DNA of 64,000 bases from Petrosia ficiformis (GCA_947044365.1 OX345636.1:22973466-23037465); one strand, 5' to 3'; counted from the stretch's first letter, positions 12,701 through 64,000 are shown. Notes: generated by a model not told the origin, from the sequence alone. Numbers and translations: made by a program.

Positions 12701-13084
12701 AAATTCTATGATTCGAAGGCTCATGATTCTGAAGTTAACATGCTTTCCCTTTCAGGACAGGATACGCACAGTCCCAGTAAACTCATTGGACAGGTGGTAC
12801 CTTTCCCTGATCTAAGCAGTCCATTGTCATGGCAACCTAACTGTGCTATACCACAGAAAGCATTTCAAACCTCAGATGATTCTTGTATTAAAGAACTATT
12901 ACCACGGCAACAAGTGAAACCTAATTATACATGCAAGTCATTGATGTCATGTGCTGCTAAGAAGCCAAACAAAGAAATGACCCTGTCAACAAAAACGTTT
13001 ATATTATCTAATCCTTGTATTAATGACATTAGTCACATTGTTAGAAGACCGGAAGACTTTAAACTTGGCATATGGGACATTTGA
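3740..13084 (+). CDS. ZGRF1: ZGRF1/Mte1/Dbl2-like DUF2439 protein, lacking GRF zinc finger and helicase
   Basis: Eight exons: 3740-3757, 3806-3850, 4800-4835, 5200-5259, 5981-6889, 7960-8022, 10550-10685 and 12288-13084. All joins are GT-AG and in frame, giving 687 residues. Residues 1-77 form the DUF2439 module: VLYTHQKYKKAKVWQ, then DGYLKFALHGTK, LYSDEG and LIEGYEIETDKHLITIEEVL, the pattern that opens human ZGRF1. In known homologues this module is part of DNA-repair factors that act with a helicase (budding-yeast Mte1 with Mph1, fission-yeast Dbl2) or are themselves helicases promoting RAD51-dependent repair (vertebrate ZGRF1). The remaining 610 residues are Ser/Asn-rich and probably disordered, ending FKLGIWDI. 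Vertebrate ZGRF1 is about 2100 residues with GRF finger and helicase; neither is present here or in the next 2.9 kb. The two large introns (8.0-10.5 and 10.7-12.3 kb) are filled with mobile elements. Confidence 0.85.
7140..7745 (+). repeat. dispersed repeats: 'cagccac..tggcttagaaa' unit (Rep-C) followed by Rep-B copy
   Basis: 7140-7290 has a degenerate short repeat around gccacaatggcttagaaa. The same sequence recurs at 48.27-48.47 kb and, inverted, at about 43.97-44.09 kb. 7320-7745 is a Rep-B element copy. Its right part (ggtctgtagctcaaacgcgt ... ccccgtggaaagcaattata) recurs at 11.56, 24.74, 41.56, 51.67 and 63.54 kb. Both lie in the intron between exons 5 and 6 of the ZGRF1-like gene. Confidence 0.65.
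8158..8350 (+). repeat. 38-bp tandem repeat, five copies
   Basis: The unit ggatatatggtatacataca plus tgtacatgtgcatgtggt starts at 8161, 8199, 8237, 8275 and 8313, an exact 38-bp period with few substitutions. It begins 135 bp after the donor of exon 6 in the ZGRF1-like gene. Because the period is not a multiple of three and contains near-palindromic tacatgta, every frame reads as Cys/Tyr/His-rich nonsense. Confidence 0.9.
8553..9152 (+). mobile_element. outer hAT-type MITE with exact 8-bp target duplication
   Basis: The terminal inverted repeats are tagtgttgggcgatac and gtatcacccagcacta. They are flanked by the same 8 bases, ttgacaat, at 8545-8552 and 9153-9160. Eight-base duplications with YAGNG-like ends are the signature of the hAT superfamily. 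No transposase is encoded, so it is non-autonomous. It is interrupted by a second element at 8820-9142. Confidence 0.85.
8820..9142 (+). mobile_element. inner hAT-type MITE nested in the outer one
   Basis: The ends are tagggatgggc and gcccatcccta. The target duplication cccagcac is at 8812-8819 and 9143-9150, which restores the outer element's right terminus when the insert is removed. Near its left end it carries four to five copies of a 9-base unit (gcgattatt, 8875-8910). Its insertion postdates that of the outer element. Confidence 0.85.
9297..9416 (+). mobile_element. M2-family hAT MITE (short copy)
   Basis: It starts cagagtttttgata and ends with an imperfect inverted copy (tcatcaaagacactg). 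It is flanked by attataga / gttataga (7 of 8 bases identical). Interior sequence such as caaattggctcaaca and tgggccaatagtgcacc is shared with copies at 18668, 23558, 37286 and 52933. Confidence 0.75.
10250..10500 (+). repeat. dispersed repeat Rep-D
   Basis: The segment taaaggtcattcacgttcac ... tgacctcagaaaaatgtt ... cagactctagtcatat recurs at about 19805-20000, 38075-38270 and 41115-41160. It has no coding potential and clear ends are not visible. Confidence 0.6.
10800..11840 (+). repeat. Rep-A dispersed element with a nested Rep-B copy (11299-11731)
   Basis: The left end gagggttactgtaat (10812) and right end ggtgagggttctgcact (about 11808-11825) match the ends of inverted copies at 27.44-28.00 and 36.29-37.02 kb. 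Internal sequence also recurs at 22.61-22.91, 31.06-31.40, 32.93-33.24 and 49.29-49.51 kb. The nested Rep-B copy begins atccctatgattgcttt and ends aaagcaatcatagggat, giving 17-bp inverted termini. Rep-A lies in the last intron of the ZGRF1-like gene. Confidence 0.6.
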
Positions 13085-15862
13085 TAACTAGATTATGATG
13101 TGGTATTGTGTATGGTGTTATAATTTATACACATAAAAATGTTTTTTAGATCATTATTATTCTATTTTGTCATAATGGGAACTAAACTTGAGATTGACAG
13201 TGCTAAATTATTCTTGGCAGATAACACATAATGCCACTTACTTGCCTGGTATCTGATACTACTCATGAAAATCAAACTTGGATTAAGCACTTAATGATTT
13301 CCTCATTCAGAAACACATTTCTACTCTAAGAATTAGTAATCGGACATATAATACACTATGCATGTTGACATACAAACATCACCAAAATATTTCTCCCTAA
13401 AATGTTACATGAATTTGACATACGCTTCAAGCACATTGTGCAATCAAAGTATGTACTAATAATAATTTTTAACAATCTGTTTATTAAAGGCTTCTACTGT
13501 TATACATGTACATAACATTCATTCTCTCAAACTTTCCCACAGTTCATACAGAAGAAGTAGGATAGTTAAATATTTGCTGACGTGAAAATAGTTTATGACT
13601 TTATTGAAATAGCGGTGTCAAGGCTTCAACTGATACATGGGCCAGCATTAAACATTTTGTTTTTACCAATTAATCGTTTGTGTGTAAATAGCACTGTTAC
13701 CACCCAGACTACTGCAGGGTCTCTGTTTTCACTTAGATAATGAATTGTGTTATATGTACACTATTCGATGCACTTCCCAATTCCCATTCGTACATTATAT
13801 CACTCTGACGATGCTAATAAAATTGCTGGCAATATCAGTATGTCTATTGTAAATTGTATGCTCTGCAACAGTTGGCAGAGTATACATTATTTGTCTCCAA
13901 GTGTTTACCATGTTGTATGGTTTATAATATGTCCCTCTGTCTAATGTGATTGAAGAATGACATAGTGGACTTTTTATTAAACTAATGGTAATTAAGTTAT
14001 TGCACAATTAATTTATTTAAGAATATTTGTATAATTATAATTATAATCAGTTTGTTTACTACCGAGTTGGCAGCATTATTAATAGCAAATTCACTAATAC
14101 ACTCCACATTACTTTATGTCACAAATGTATCTCAGTTGCATTGTTTGCGTACATTGCACTCAATAATTGTATGTATAGTTTGTAAACAAATAAAACCTTT
14201 AGCCTCTTATTTCTAATTTGCAATATAGTAAATGACCAAACAATCTCTATGTGTTGTTTGCAAACATTGCACTGAAATGAAGAATAGATTGTCTGGAGGA
14301 ATGAATTCAGAAATAATCTTCGAGTTGGTTGATTGCTAGAAGGCTTCCTGTTGTAAGAATGATAATAATATCAGATTCTCAAATCCTTGTAATCAATCAC
14401 CTAATTTCCCTTCTGAGTTTTGATAATTTTTCTTTCATTACGTACATTATAAGGTCATAAACAGTTTTCATATTTTCGTAATGGGAATGAACCTTCTCAC
14501 TCTCCAAAAAACTGTCAATATAATTCATTAGAAGTGTTTGTATAATGAAAGTATGCATGTGCGTGTACACATAGCTTATAGTGCAATATGGATCTCCTGT
14601 AAATTTTAAGTCATATTTCAAAGCCAATATGATACATGTATAATTATTATAAAATAAAATGGTTAATAAGCAAAAAGTAAATTACATCATTCTGTGTCAT
14701 GAGAAGCTTCTCCAATTTATGCTGGAAGATCTACTATAGCTAGTATCAGTGAGTAATTTATAAGGCTTATTTTTAAGCTTATTCAGGCAGTTTTGTTTCA
14801 ATGCTGACAAACTGTGTTCTCAGTCATACTGGCATGTATATACAACTTTGTCATGTGCGCACTAAGTACAATAATAATTATTATTATGTCAGAATTACAC
14901 ACACGGCAAAAAAAAAACAGTCTTTCTTGGGACAAAGTGTAGAAAGCTGTTAGTACATGGGGAACTTCATATAGGCTAATTATGTTTATTCATTATGTCA
15001 ACAATAACTGAAGGGGATTTCAAACAATAATAATAACAATGTTATTTATACATCATTGTTTATGTTTTCCTGCTTGTATAAAGTGTACTGAGTGTATGAT
15101 TACAATAGTGTATATAATAATTATATAGTGTGCATGAATAGAGACAAGACATCATTATGACTTCATACTGAAGAATAATTAATTAATATGATGAGAACAA
15201 ACTGTGTGGTTACGTTTGAACAAACTATTATCAATCTTTGTCAAGCACTACACAAATGTCTGTTAAGATGTTGTTGAAATAACTGCTTAGCAGTTACACA
15301 AAGACTGTTTCATGTACAAATTCATCATTCCTGTTGTTATTTAATAATATTAAAGTGAGTGTGTTGGCTGTGTTATGTTTCGTAGTAACATAACACATCA
15401 CAACACAAATAATTATATATATTTTAAACATTTGAAAGATTGAATGTATAACATTGACTGCAAATTCTATAAGTATAGTTATTGTGCTGAAGCAATACAA
15501 ATCAGTGTATTACGTATGTTATGATGGTTATGGTTGAGGCAGTCCATGAATTCGATACTGCATAATAGATTCTTATTCAATAATGAGATCAATGGGAGCA
15601 TAAATTTAGGTAGTGCATAATTATTATTCATAGTATTGTTAACTATAATTATATAGGAGTCTTTGTATACGGTTCCAGCTATAAATCATACATTTGCACA
15701 TAATTACTTTGAAGGAGATGGCTAAGTCTTGATTTATCACTGAAGTAGCTATAACGTGGAAATGTGTTACTATAGTTATTTCTAAAAACACTGTAATTAA
15801 AATTTTATAATTATTTTTATATTTACAGCTGCATGCCATGTGGGGGCGTCTGCATTGTTGTG
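13085..15862. other. intergenic, no gene recognised
   Basis: This follows the ZGRF1-like stop codon. It is AT-rich with scattered stops in all frames, several candidate AATAAA sites (for example 14189) and no convincing splice-bounded exon on either strand. No part of a helicase or GRF finger is visible, which supports the short form of the upstream gene. Nothing beyond simple AT-rich sequence was seen. Confidence 0.5.
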
Positions 15863-15870
15863 TATAAAAA
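15863..15870 (+). promoter_or_regulatory. TATA box of the TGF-beta-like gene
   Basis: TATAAAAA sits 133 bases before the ATG at 15996, in a short GC-richer stretch (gtgggggcgtctgcattg). A start site about 25-30 bases downstream (near 15895) would give an approximately 100-base 5' UTR. A strong TATA element suits a tightly regulated signalling gene. Confidence 0.5.
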
Positions 15871-15995
15871 GACTGCAGAACACAAGCAAAGTTCATACGA
15901 ACAAAGTTCAACTAAACGAAGAGTTCTGTAGTACAGTGATTAAACTGCGACAGATTATTTGACCTTCTAGTCCAGCTGGAACACTAATCATAGCC

Positions 15996-16262
15996 ATGTT
16001 GTTTTGTAATTTATTAGTGTCTTTCATGCTCACCATTTCTGTTGTTCTTTCTGCTCCTACGGGAAGTGTAACTCCAACTCAAACTCCAGAGCCTAGTGGT
16101 GCAGACTCTAATGAAATTGTTGTGCCACAGTATGTACTCGACCTATACCGAAATTTCTCCAAGGAAGAAGAGAATCCTAAACCTCAACCAACAGTTGAAT
16201 ATAACACTATTCGATCATTCGAGAATACTGAAGGTATGGGGCTTATATATATATATATATAA

Positions 16263-16315
<53 letters not shown>

Positions 16316-16351
16316 TATATATATAATAATTATAATTATAATTATTCTATA

Positions 16352-16390
<39 letters not shown>

Positions 16391-16475
16391 TATATAATTA
16401 TATCTATATATATATATATATATATAATTATATATATATATATATAATTATATATAATTATTATATATATATATA

Positions 16476-16566
<91 letters not shown>

Positions 16567-17531
16567 ATTATTAATTGTGTCATAATTCAAGTTCATTGCC
16601 AAATTTTTTTGTAACAAGAGTAATTGTAAACCATACCAAATAGTTTTGTTTATATCTGATGTTTTTTTCTATAGGGTGTTCTGAGACTTCTTCTGTTTAC
16701 ACATATATGTTTGACACTACAGCTATAAGTAAACAGGAACTTATCTTCAAAGCAAATCTACGAATATACTTTGAAGTTGTGAATGATCAACAAAACGAAC
16801 AAAATATTTCGCTTACATTTCTGAATGACACAATAATTAGAACACAAGAAGTATCTAGTACTTCTCAATGGATGGAATTTCAAGTTGCACCTGCAGTAGA
16901 AGAGTGGCTAAGAGGTGATATCAATGAAACAGGTTTTAAAATTGTTTTAGAACAGAATGTGTATATAAGACCATCTTGTGATGAAAATCCAGACAACATT
17001 ACCCTATTAGTTGTCTACAGTTATGATACCGGTGACTCCTTTCTGAAACAAGTTGAGAAAGCAATGGAAGAGACACAAAAAAACAATACAGAAAGTGAAA
17101 TTGACGGAGTAACTATTCGCAACACTAGGAACAGTGACTCAGAGTGTGGAATGACTAGTTTAACTATTACCAAGGAATGGATGAATAAGCACATTTATGA
17201 CGATGGTAAATATGGTATGCAAATTATTGGTCCACCTGAAATTAACATCAATGCATGTGGTGGTAGTTGTAAAGGAGTTACTCCACTCAATTCAGAACAT
17301 TCATCCATTCTATATTTACTTAAGAGTGTTGATGAAGGAAATGATTACAATCGATACAAACGATGCTGTGTTCCTAATAAATATAACGATTTGTCTGTCA
17401 TAATAACGACTACAGAGGCACATATGTTTGAGATGAAATTCCTGAAAAACTTATCAGTGAAACAATGTGAGTGTATATACACACGTTTATCAGATGCCCA
17501 ACTTAATGATGAACATCCTATAGTAGCATAA
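15996..17531 (+). CDS. TGF-beta/BMP superfamily secreted ligand
   Basis: Two exons (15996-16233 and 16675-17531; phase 1 GT-AG join) encode 364 residues. Residues 1-20 are a signal peptide (MLFCNLLVSFMLTISVVLSA). Residues 21-231 form a propeptide with Asn-glycosylation motifs, and WMEFQVAPAVEEWL fits the propeptide core. RNTR at 228-231 is a minimal furin site. The mature part (232-364) has the seven-cysteine knot: C237, C274 and C278 in CGGSC (the family CXGXC), C310-C311 as CCVPNKY, and C344/C346 as CEC. It should form a secreted dimer that binds type I/II Ser/Thr-kinase receptors. Two oddities: the usual Trp pair (GW..W) after the first Cys is replaced by EWMNKHIYDDGKYG, and 18 residues follow the last Cys, where most ligands end after one. 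The family is certain; the BMP-type versus TGF-beta/activin-type subclass is not. The gene's 3' end faces that of CFAP299. Confidence 0.9.
16246..16567. repeat. (AT)n microsatellite filling the TGF-beta gene intron
   Basis: About 320 bases of nearly pure alternating A and T with occasional aatta breaks occupy most of the 441-base intron between the signal/propeptide exon and the main exon. The tract is fully self-complementary and could extrude as a cruciform. All reading frames through it are Ile/Tyr artefacts. Confidence 0.95.
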
Positions 17532-17539
17532 TAACTGGT

Positions 17540-20500
17540 TTGGCCTACAATTTAATTTAAAACAAATCACAGGCATTTCAACCCATGTATATAATTTAAT
17601 TTATTGGCATTTTCTTATTGGAAAAAAGTAACTTTATTATTATTCTTGATTTTTTATTTGTTCTACCATGAGCCACCAGTGTACATGTATTATTAAAAAT
17701 ATGAATGTATTAGTGTACTCACTTAAACTGATATTGTACACTAAAAATATTGTTTATAATCATGTGTCTGTTTAATTTATTAATAAAATTGAAATTCTTT
17801 GACAAACTTTCAAATCAATGTTGAATAAAGATATCACAGCCCCACGTTGGGTATGATCCATACATCAAATGATATCCACATTCTTGATAAATTTGTTTCA
17901 ACACCACTCCTTTATACAGAGGCCACATAAATCATTCACAGTTCAGCTGGTATCCCATAACGAACCTCTGTCACATGAGAATTAGAAGACAGCAATCACA
18001 ATCTCATTATAACTGTAACCAAACTCACTAAGAAACTATTAATACCTATAAGTCAAACAAACAAGTTTTGGGATTCTAAGCTGTCTGTCTTAAATTATAC
18101 ATGTACTATTTGTTTCATCTCAGGAAACTGTCATCTTTTATTGTATAATTTTCTCACTTCAAAAACAAAATCGGTATCCAGACTTAATAACTATCAACTT
18201 AGGTTTCAACACACTAAGCTATGATGACTGTTCCAACCTCAGGAATGTAGTAAATAATTATGTACTTAGTGATTGGGTTGCCATGGTGATTAGTTGGCAT
18301 GTAGAGTAGATTAATGTTCTTAAACTAACATACTATTGTTTATTCTATCAATACCATAACAGATTATGTGTCATTGACATTATAATTATTATGCAGCATT
18401 TTAAAAACATGTACTCAACTTTCAGCAATGTAATTATAATAATCATTAGTCTGGCTTTTTTAATTAATATGATTGAAGTGGATGATTGGGAACATCTGTT
18501 TGACTAATTGTATTGCTCAGTAGAATAAGGCAAATAATCACAAAGAGAAGAGCTTAAATTAAAGCTGGTCACTTGTGTGATTACATAACAAAATTAATTT
18601 AGAGGACAGAATAAAGTAGTGTAGTTAATTTACTGTATGCTAAGAACAAATCATGAATGGTGCCAAGCAGAGTTTTTGATATGCATGGGCCAAATTGGCT
18701 CAACAGTGGTTAGTGTGTGCGCCATTGGGAAGATACCTTGAGCCAATTACAAACTGTTAGTGATCATAATTAACTGTGCCATCTGGCCTAAACTGTGTGG
18801 TGCAAATAAGATGTTCTTTGGGCCAATAGTGCACCATATGAGCTTATCAAAAACTCTGGTGACAAGAGTTATATTGGCCAAATAAACACAAAAGCATGTA
18901 TGTCACAGAATAGGTACTCATGTTAAGAGTGTCATTAAATGCAAACAGAAGTTTACAATACTACAGAACAAAATACTAATCCATGCATCTCTACAAGAAC
19001 AAAGATTTTTAAACCTCGTTTTTAAATAGGGACACTTTCCCATAATTTTGATCAAAAACTTGGCCTCAATTGCTCGCCATTCCACCATTTTGTACAGGAA
19101 GTGAATGAAATTTGGTATTAAGATAGCAAATATAATTGACTTCCTATAAGAAATAGCAGAATGACAAGTGATTAAATGAAAGTGTTTGATTAAAATTTGT
19201 GGTCCTTTCTGAAAATCAGGTCACAATTTTGTACAACGTCTCACATCACCAACTACAACATACCCAATGTTGTTGATAGGTACATATACATTCATGATCT
19301 ATTGCTTGTCTCTACTGGCTTCATATTAGCCTAGTGAGTTTATGATCAAGATCATAATATATAAAAGTACTCTTTGCATTCTAAAGACATCAAATTAAGA
19401 ATAATTTACATGTACAAACAACATTGATAGATTCCTTTCTACATAGTGCATGTGCACATGTTTGATGTGCCTTAACCACATTCTCACTTTCAATATACAA
19501 TAATAATAAATTTACAAATGCTGTTACACATAATTATATACACTGTATGTAATAGTCAGTTTATAATTACACAACAATATGATGTCACGAAAGCCTAGAA
19601 TGAAAAGGACAGTTTCTGGTGAGTGTGACACACACAGGCAGTTGAATTCTTATAACTAGTTGATACCTGATACACCACATTGTGTGTGGAATTGTTGTTT
19701 ACATTGATCACCACTATTATAAACATACATAATTACATATAACATTATAGCTTCTAAATTATATTGTGAAATGCATGTAGTTATAAATAACTCTGTAATA
19801 CTTAAGGTCATTCACTTTGACCTCAGAAAAATGTTCATAGCTTCAGTTCAAAACAACCAACAATCTATTTACTTGCACCATTTTCATATTATTATCTTTC
19901 GTGTTTTTTTTTTGTGTACATCAGATTTGATTCCATTGTTTGAGTTACAGTATAATCATGTATTAATTAACTGCATGACATTAAACTATCATAATATTGC
20001 AGTTATCACAACCTATTTTATTTAATAGTATAGTAATTATAAGGGAGTGCATCAGTTTGAATAGAAAATAACAATGACAAGGAATTGAAAGATTTCTCAT
20101 TCAATAAGGACATCCTAGAAGACACCTCCTTTATTAGGAGTTTGTTTTTATTAAGTATGACAATACATAGCTATATATTTCGCAATTATATATAGTATCC
20201 CAGAATAATTATTCATTTACTTTTTTAATAGTAAACATTTAATGTTTAGCATCTTGCTAATATTGTAATAAAGTAATCATTAACTGGAACTAAGATTAGT
20301 ACACAACATAAATCTAGTAAGAGTTAATATAATTACAATAGTGAAGCCTCTTTGTTATTGTGTAGTGAGCCGGCTCTAATTAACACACAGTTTCCTTGTA
20401 TTGAGGCCACTCCAATAGGTTTCAGTGCCTGTAATTGCACAGAACCATAAAAATACTTGAACATGATTAAATTAATTAAATTTGAGATAATTGGCTGATA

Positions 20501-21406
20501 AATTAAATTAGAATATTGCAAATTACTGTTGATAAAGTAAAGATTGTACATATATGTATTACACTGTATACATGTATGGACATCCATTCCTGATGAATAA
20601 TTAAATTATAAGTGTAATTACATTATGATTTAAGAGTAGAGTTTGACAATTCCATGGCTTGCATGTACGTGATCAATATTGTTTACAGGTATGATTGATA
20701 ATTAGGGCGTGGAGACATTGTTAGCAATAATATGCACATACATAGTTAGTTACATGTACATGAATTTACTTATCTAGAGTTAACATAAATTATGGTGGGA
20801 TTTCCCGAAAGATCATGTGAAGTGTGTAGTACTATATGACATTCTATTCCTACTTAGAAAAACCAATCATCTGATATATATCAGTTATTGTACATTCTGA
20901 CGTAATTACATGAACACCATCATCATAAATTAGTGGTAACACATCTAAATTAATTAGCTACAATAATAACGAATAATAATGATATCACCCTGATACTATA
21001 ATAATTATATACTCTGAACTCAGTGATAAACATGTTTTATCCTGTTGGTTAATAAGCTTGTGGTAATGAGGTGATAATTATAGAGGGATACCATGACCTG
21101 TATTCGACTGAAAAACTAAGCTAATGAAGATAGTCAGTCCCAAAGTACATGTAATATCTATTTGACATAAACAATATTCATTTGACATAAACAATATTCA
21201 TTTGACAGCAAATTATGTTACAAATAAGCATAAATAATGAAAATAATACAGTATTATATGCAATAAAGTGATAATGTGCCAGAAAATAAGTGAATAGAAT
21301 ACATCCAATAAAATAATTGTTTGTACACAACGTAGCTTTAAATATCAAGTTGTTATATTAGAACATGTTACATACAGTGATCTGACTCAAGTGATTCACT
21401 GGTTAA
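17540..21406. other. intergenic space between convergent TGF-beta and CFAP299 genes
   Basis: AATAAA at 17782-17787 is a likely poly(A) signal for the TGF-beta gene. The rest is AT-rich sequence with an M2 MITE (18668-18858) and a Rep-D fragment (19805-20000). No splice-supported exon was found. A single open stretch at 20333-20428 was considered and rejected as a CFAP299 exon. Confidence 0.5.
18668..18858 (+). mobile_element. M2-family hAT MITE
   Basis: The inverted termini are cagagtttttgata / tatcaaaaactctg. They are flanked by gtgccaag (18660-18667) and gtgacaag (18859-18866), a duplication with one mismatch. At 191 bp it is the cleanest copy of the family in the window. Confidence 0.85.
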
Positions 21407-62465
<41,059 letters not shown>

Positions 62466-62951
62466 CTAATATAACAGACATACATGTACATGTACATTGT
62501 ATGTACCTCATATGGTCTTAATAAGGCCATGTACATGCACATGTACTTACAAAACATGAAGTTATTCAAAATCATGAGATGTCTCATGAGCTGTCCGTAT
62601 ACAAACAGCACGAACTGTTTGTCAATTTTACAGAAAGGTTTGTCAGTATTTTCAAGGTTTGTTATAAACATGCAGTATGGAAACAGGTTGGGACAAAATC
62701 TACTGATTGGTTTACACATTTATATAGATGAATGTATTTCTGAGAGTCTGATTCAGATTGACTGTATAAATATTCAGAATCAGCAGTCAGTTGCAAATTA
62801 CAATGTACATATACATGTAGCTATATTTACATTGTATATAATTATAGTGATATACAATAACTAACAGAAACATCAAAGGGCCGCCAGGTTGTATATACGT
62901 GATATACCACCCGGTTCGATAACCGCAGGTGTATATTATTGATATACTCAC

Positions 62952-63001
62952 CTCCACGTGACAATTGCATCATACCAAGCATGCGCATTACCATCTACCA
63001 T
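62952..63001 (-). other. candidate alternative first coding exon of CFAP299
   Basis: ATG at 63001 gives 16 codons (MVDGNAHAWYDAIVTW) and two extra bases before a strong donor, GGAG|GTGAGT. The 2-base overhang is just what the CFAP299 exon at 62465 requires (AG+G gives Arg), so the join is in frame. The surrounding 62880-63060 is the only CpG-containing, promoter-like stretch nearby (cacgtg, gcatgcgcat). The peptide does not resemble the normal CFAP299 N terminus, which would need about 80 residues here, so it is either a shortened start or a coincidence. Confidence 0.4.
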
Positions 63002-63144
63002 CTGCGGTTACAGCTGAAAAATGGAACCAACACCTAAGAGGAAGTTATCGAGGTAGAAAAAAGTTGATACCATGTCTGATTTAAATTCACTACATCACCC
63101 AAGGTAGATGAAATGAAGCGTAATTTCTGTAAGTTACTGAATAT

Positions 63145-63291
63145 ATTATATGTACCATGTCTTCTTGGTGTATATGGCGAATATAAGACCTTCGCCCCTC
63201 GATATCAGCCATCGGCTTCGCCTCGGGCTGATATCTTGGGGCTCAGGTCTTATATTCGCCATATACACCTCAAAGCCATGGTATATATATT
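63145..63291. mobile_element. 147-bp palindromic foldback element
   Basis: A perfect 25-bp arm at 63167-63191 (ggtgtatatggcgaatataa...) is mirrored at 63245-63269. Shorter pairs lie inside (gatatcagcc/ggctgatatc) and outside (taccatg/ccatggta). The centre is GC-rich (atcggcttcgcctcg). It lies near the proposed CFAP299 5' region. Confidence 0.85.
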
Positions 63292-63309
63292 ACTTATACA
63301 AAAGTAGCT

Positions 63310-63925
63310 AGTTGCTGTAGGCTGAGCTGAGGGTTACCATAATTGTTCTGTGCATCTGTGTGTGTCTGTCTATTACTAAAAATCTTTGGTGAAACTGAAG
63401 TATTCCTTCAAGGTTCTAAATGATGACTTCATCATATCTGAAACTCAACAATTTACTAGGTTTACTTGTTAAGGATTCTGGCATCATCCTTATACTGTTC
63501 TCTGCTATATGAAACAGCAGCTAGCTGCAGTTTTAAATTCTTTCCTGTTGGTCTGTAGCTCAGCGTGTGTTCTTTTACATTACAATCCATAGTCGTGTAT
63601 GTGCACAAAAATATATATAGTTTGAACTCGCGGGAAAGCAATCATAGGGATGGCCCTACAGGCTATAAAAATGATATAAAAAGTGAGAAAATCAGTAAGT
63701 TACTGAGTTTCAGACATGACGAAGTTATCAATCAGCCTAAGTTACAACTTCGTAGGAGTACATGTACTTCAATTTCATCAAAGATGTGTGTACTCAGACT
63801 GGAGATACAATTCTTCATGGCCCAGTATTCACAGTACACAGAAAGGTAGAGACACTAGTGCCATCATCAATGAATGATAGTCACTGCAAGCAATCATACA
63901 GATGCTTTTTAAGGCCCACAGGGCC
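63310..63925 (+). repeat. Rep-A end followed by two oppositely oriented Rep-B parts
   Basis: 63312-63390 has the Rep-A left end (gagggttaccataattgttc; tgtgtctgtctatta). 63395-63672 is a forward Rep-B copy (gttctaaatgatgacttcat ... ggaaagcaatcatagggatg). 63690-63925 is inverted Rep-B sequence ending ggcccacagggccatctct, so the two copies face each other. Confidence 0.55.
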
Positions 63926-64000
63926 ATCTCTATGATTTGCATATACATGTTTGTGTCATGTATGCTTAGTTAAGGTAATGGGTGACTTTTCCACCTATGC

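Noticed and set aside
16342..16617. Ile/Tyr-only open frame
   Set aside because: Translation of the (AT)n intron tract.
20333..20428. Minus-strand open stretch after an AG acceptor (ALKPIGVASIQGNCVLIRAG..., stop), first taken as the last CFAP299 exon
   Set aside because: It is phase-compatible with the 28.3-kb exon, but 21407-21505 is also phase-compatible and matches the family's real C terminus (PGDNTTRT, YTQVVLYDHITRRK). The 20.3-kb stretch has no family similarity.
63021..63052. Plus-strand ATG with short open frame (MEPTPKRKLSR) ending at a possible donor
   Set aside because: The donor (AG|GTAGAA) is mediocre, no downstream exon was found, and it overlaps the probable 5' leader of the minus-strand exon at 62952-63001.

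Overview
The window looks like AT-rich nuclear DNA from an early-branching invertebrate animal. Genes are split by GT-AG introns. There is an animal-type TGF-beta ligand and a cilium/sperm-flagellum gene (CFAP299). The self-complementary motif TACATGTA/GTACATGTAC recurs everywhere, often in short tandem runs. A demosponge is my best guess, but that is inference; the sequence proves only a metazoan.

Layout. 1-2822: the 3' end of an unidentified multi-exon plus-strand gene that enters from the left edge. 3009-3650: a small single-exon minus-strand gene. It shares an approximately 90-bp head-to-head promoter with the next gene. 3740-13084: a plus-strand, 8-exon homologue of the N-terminal (DUF2439) part of ZGRF1/Mte1/Dbl2, encoding 687 residues without the GRF zinc finger or helicase. 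15996-17531: a two-exon TGF-beta/BMP-family ligand with TATA box, signal peptide, minimal furin site and seven-cysteine knot. 21407 to at least 62465, minus strand: CFAP299 (C4orf22), whose small exons I found by splice sites and by recognising the family's conserved C-terminal half; its introns are about 7, 12, 15 and 7 kb. Its N-terminal exons are either replaced by a short alternative exon near 63.0 kb or lie beyond the right edge.

The CFAP299 introns hold nearly all of the rest. They contain a dead Ty3/gypsy retrotransposon (57.7-61.6 kb, antisense to the host gene), a tRNA-headed SINE, and several families of small inverted-repeat elements (MITEs). Many of these MITEs have readable 8-bp target-site duplications, as expected for hAT, and one has the TA-flanked CAGT ends of Tc1/mariner. 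There are also several hairpins, some resembling long animal pre-miRNAs, and microsatellites.

The most interesting points are the following. First, a TGF-beta ligand sits directly beside the 3' end of CFAP299, which itself has enormous introns; BMP3 and CFAP299 are also neighbours on human chromosome 4, so this may be an ancient linkage. Second, the ZGRF1 homologue is domain-reduced, like fungal Mte1/Dbl2. Third, the TGF-beta ligand has a C-terminal extension past the normally terminal CXC. Fourth, a candidate first exon in a CFAP299 intron is bracketed by an 86-bp inverted repeat. All exon joins were made by eye from splice signals and reading frame; no transcript or database search was available.
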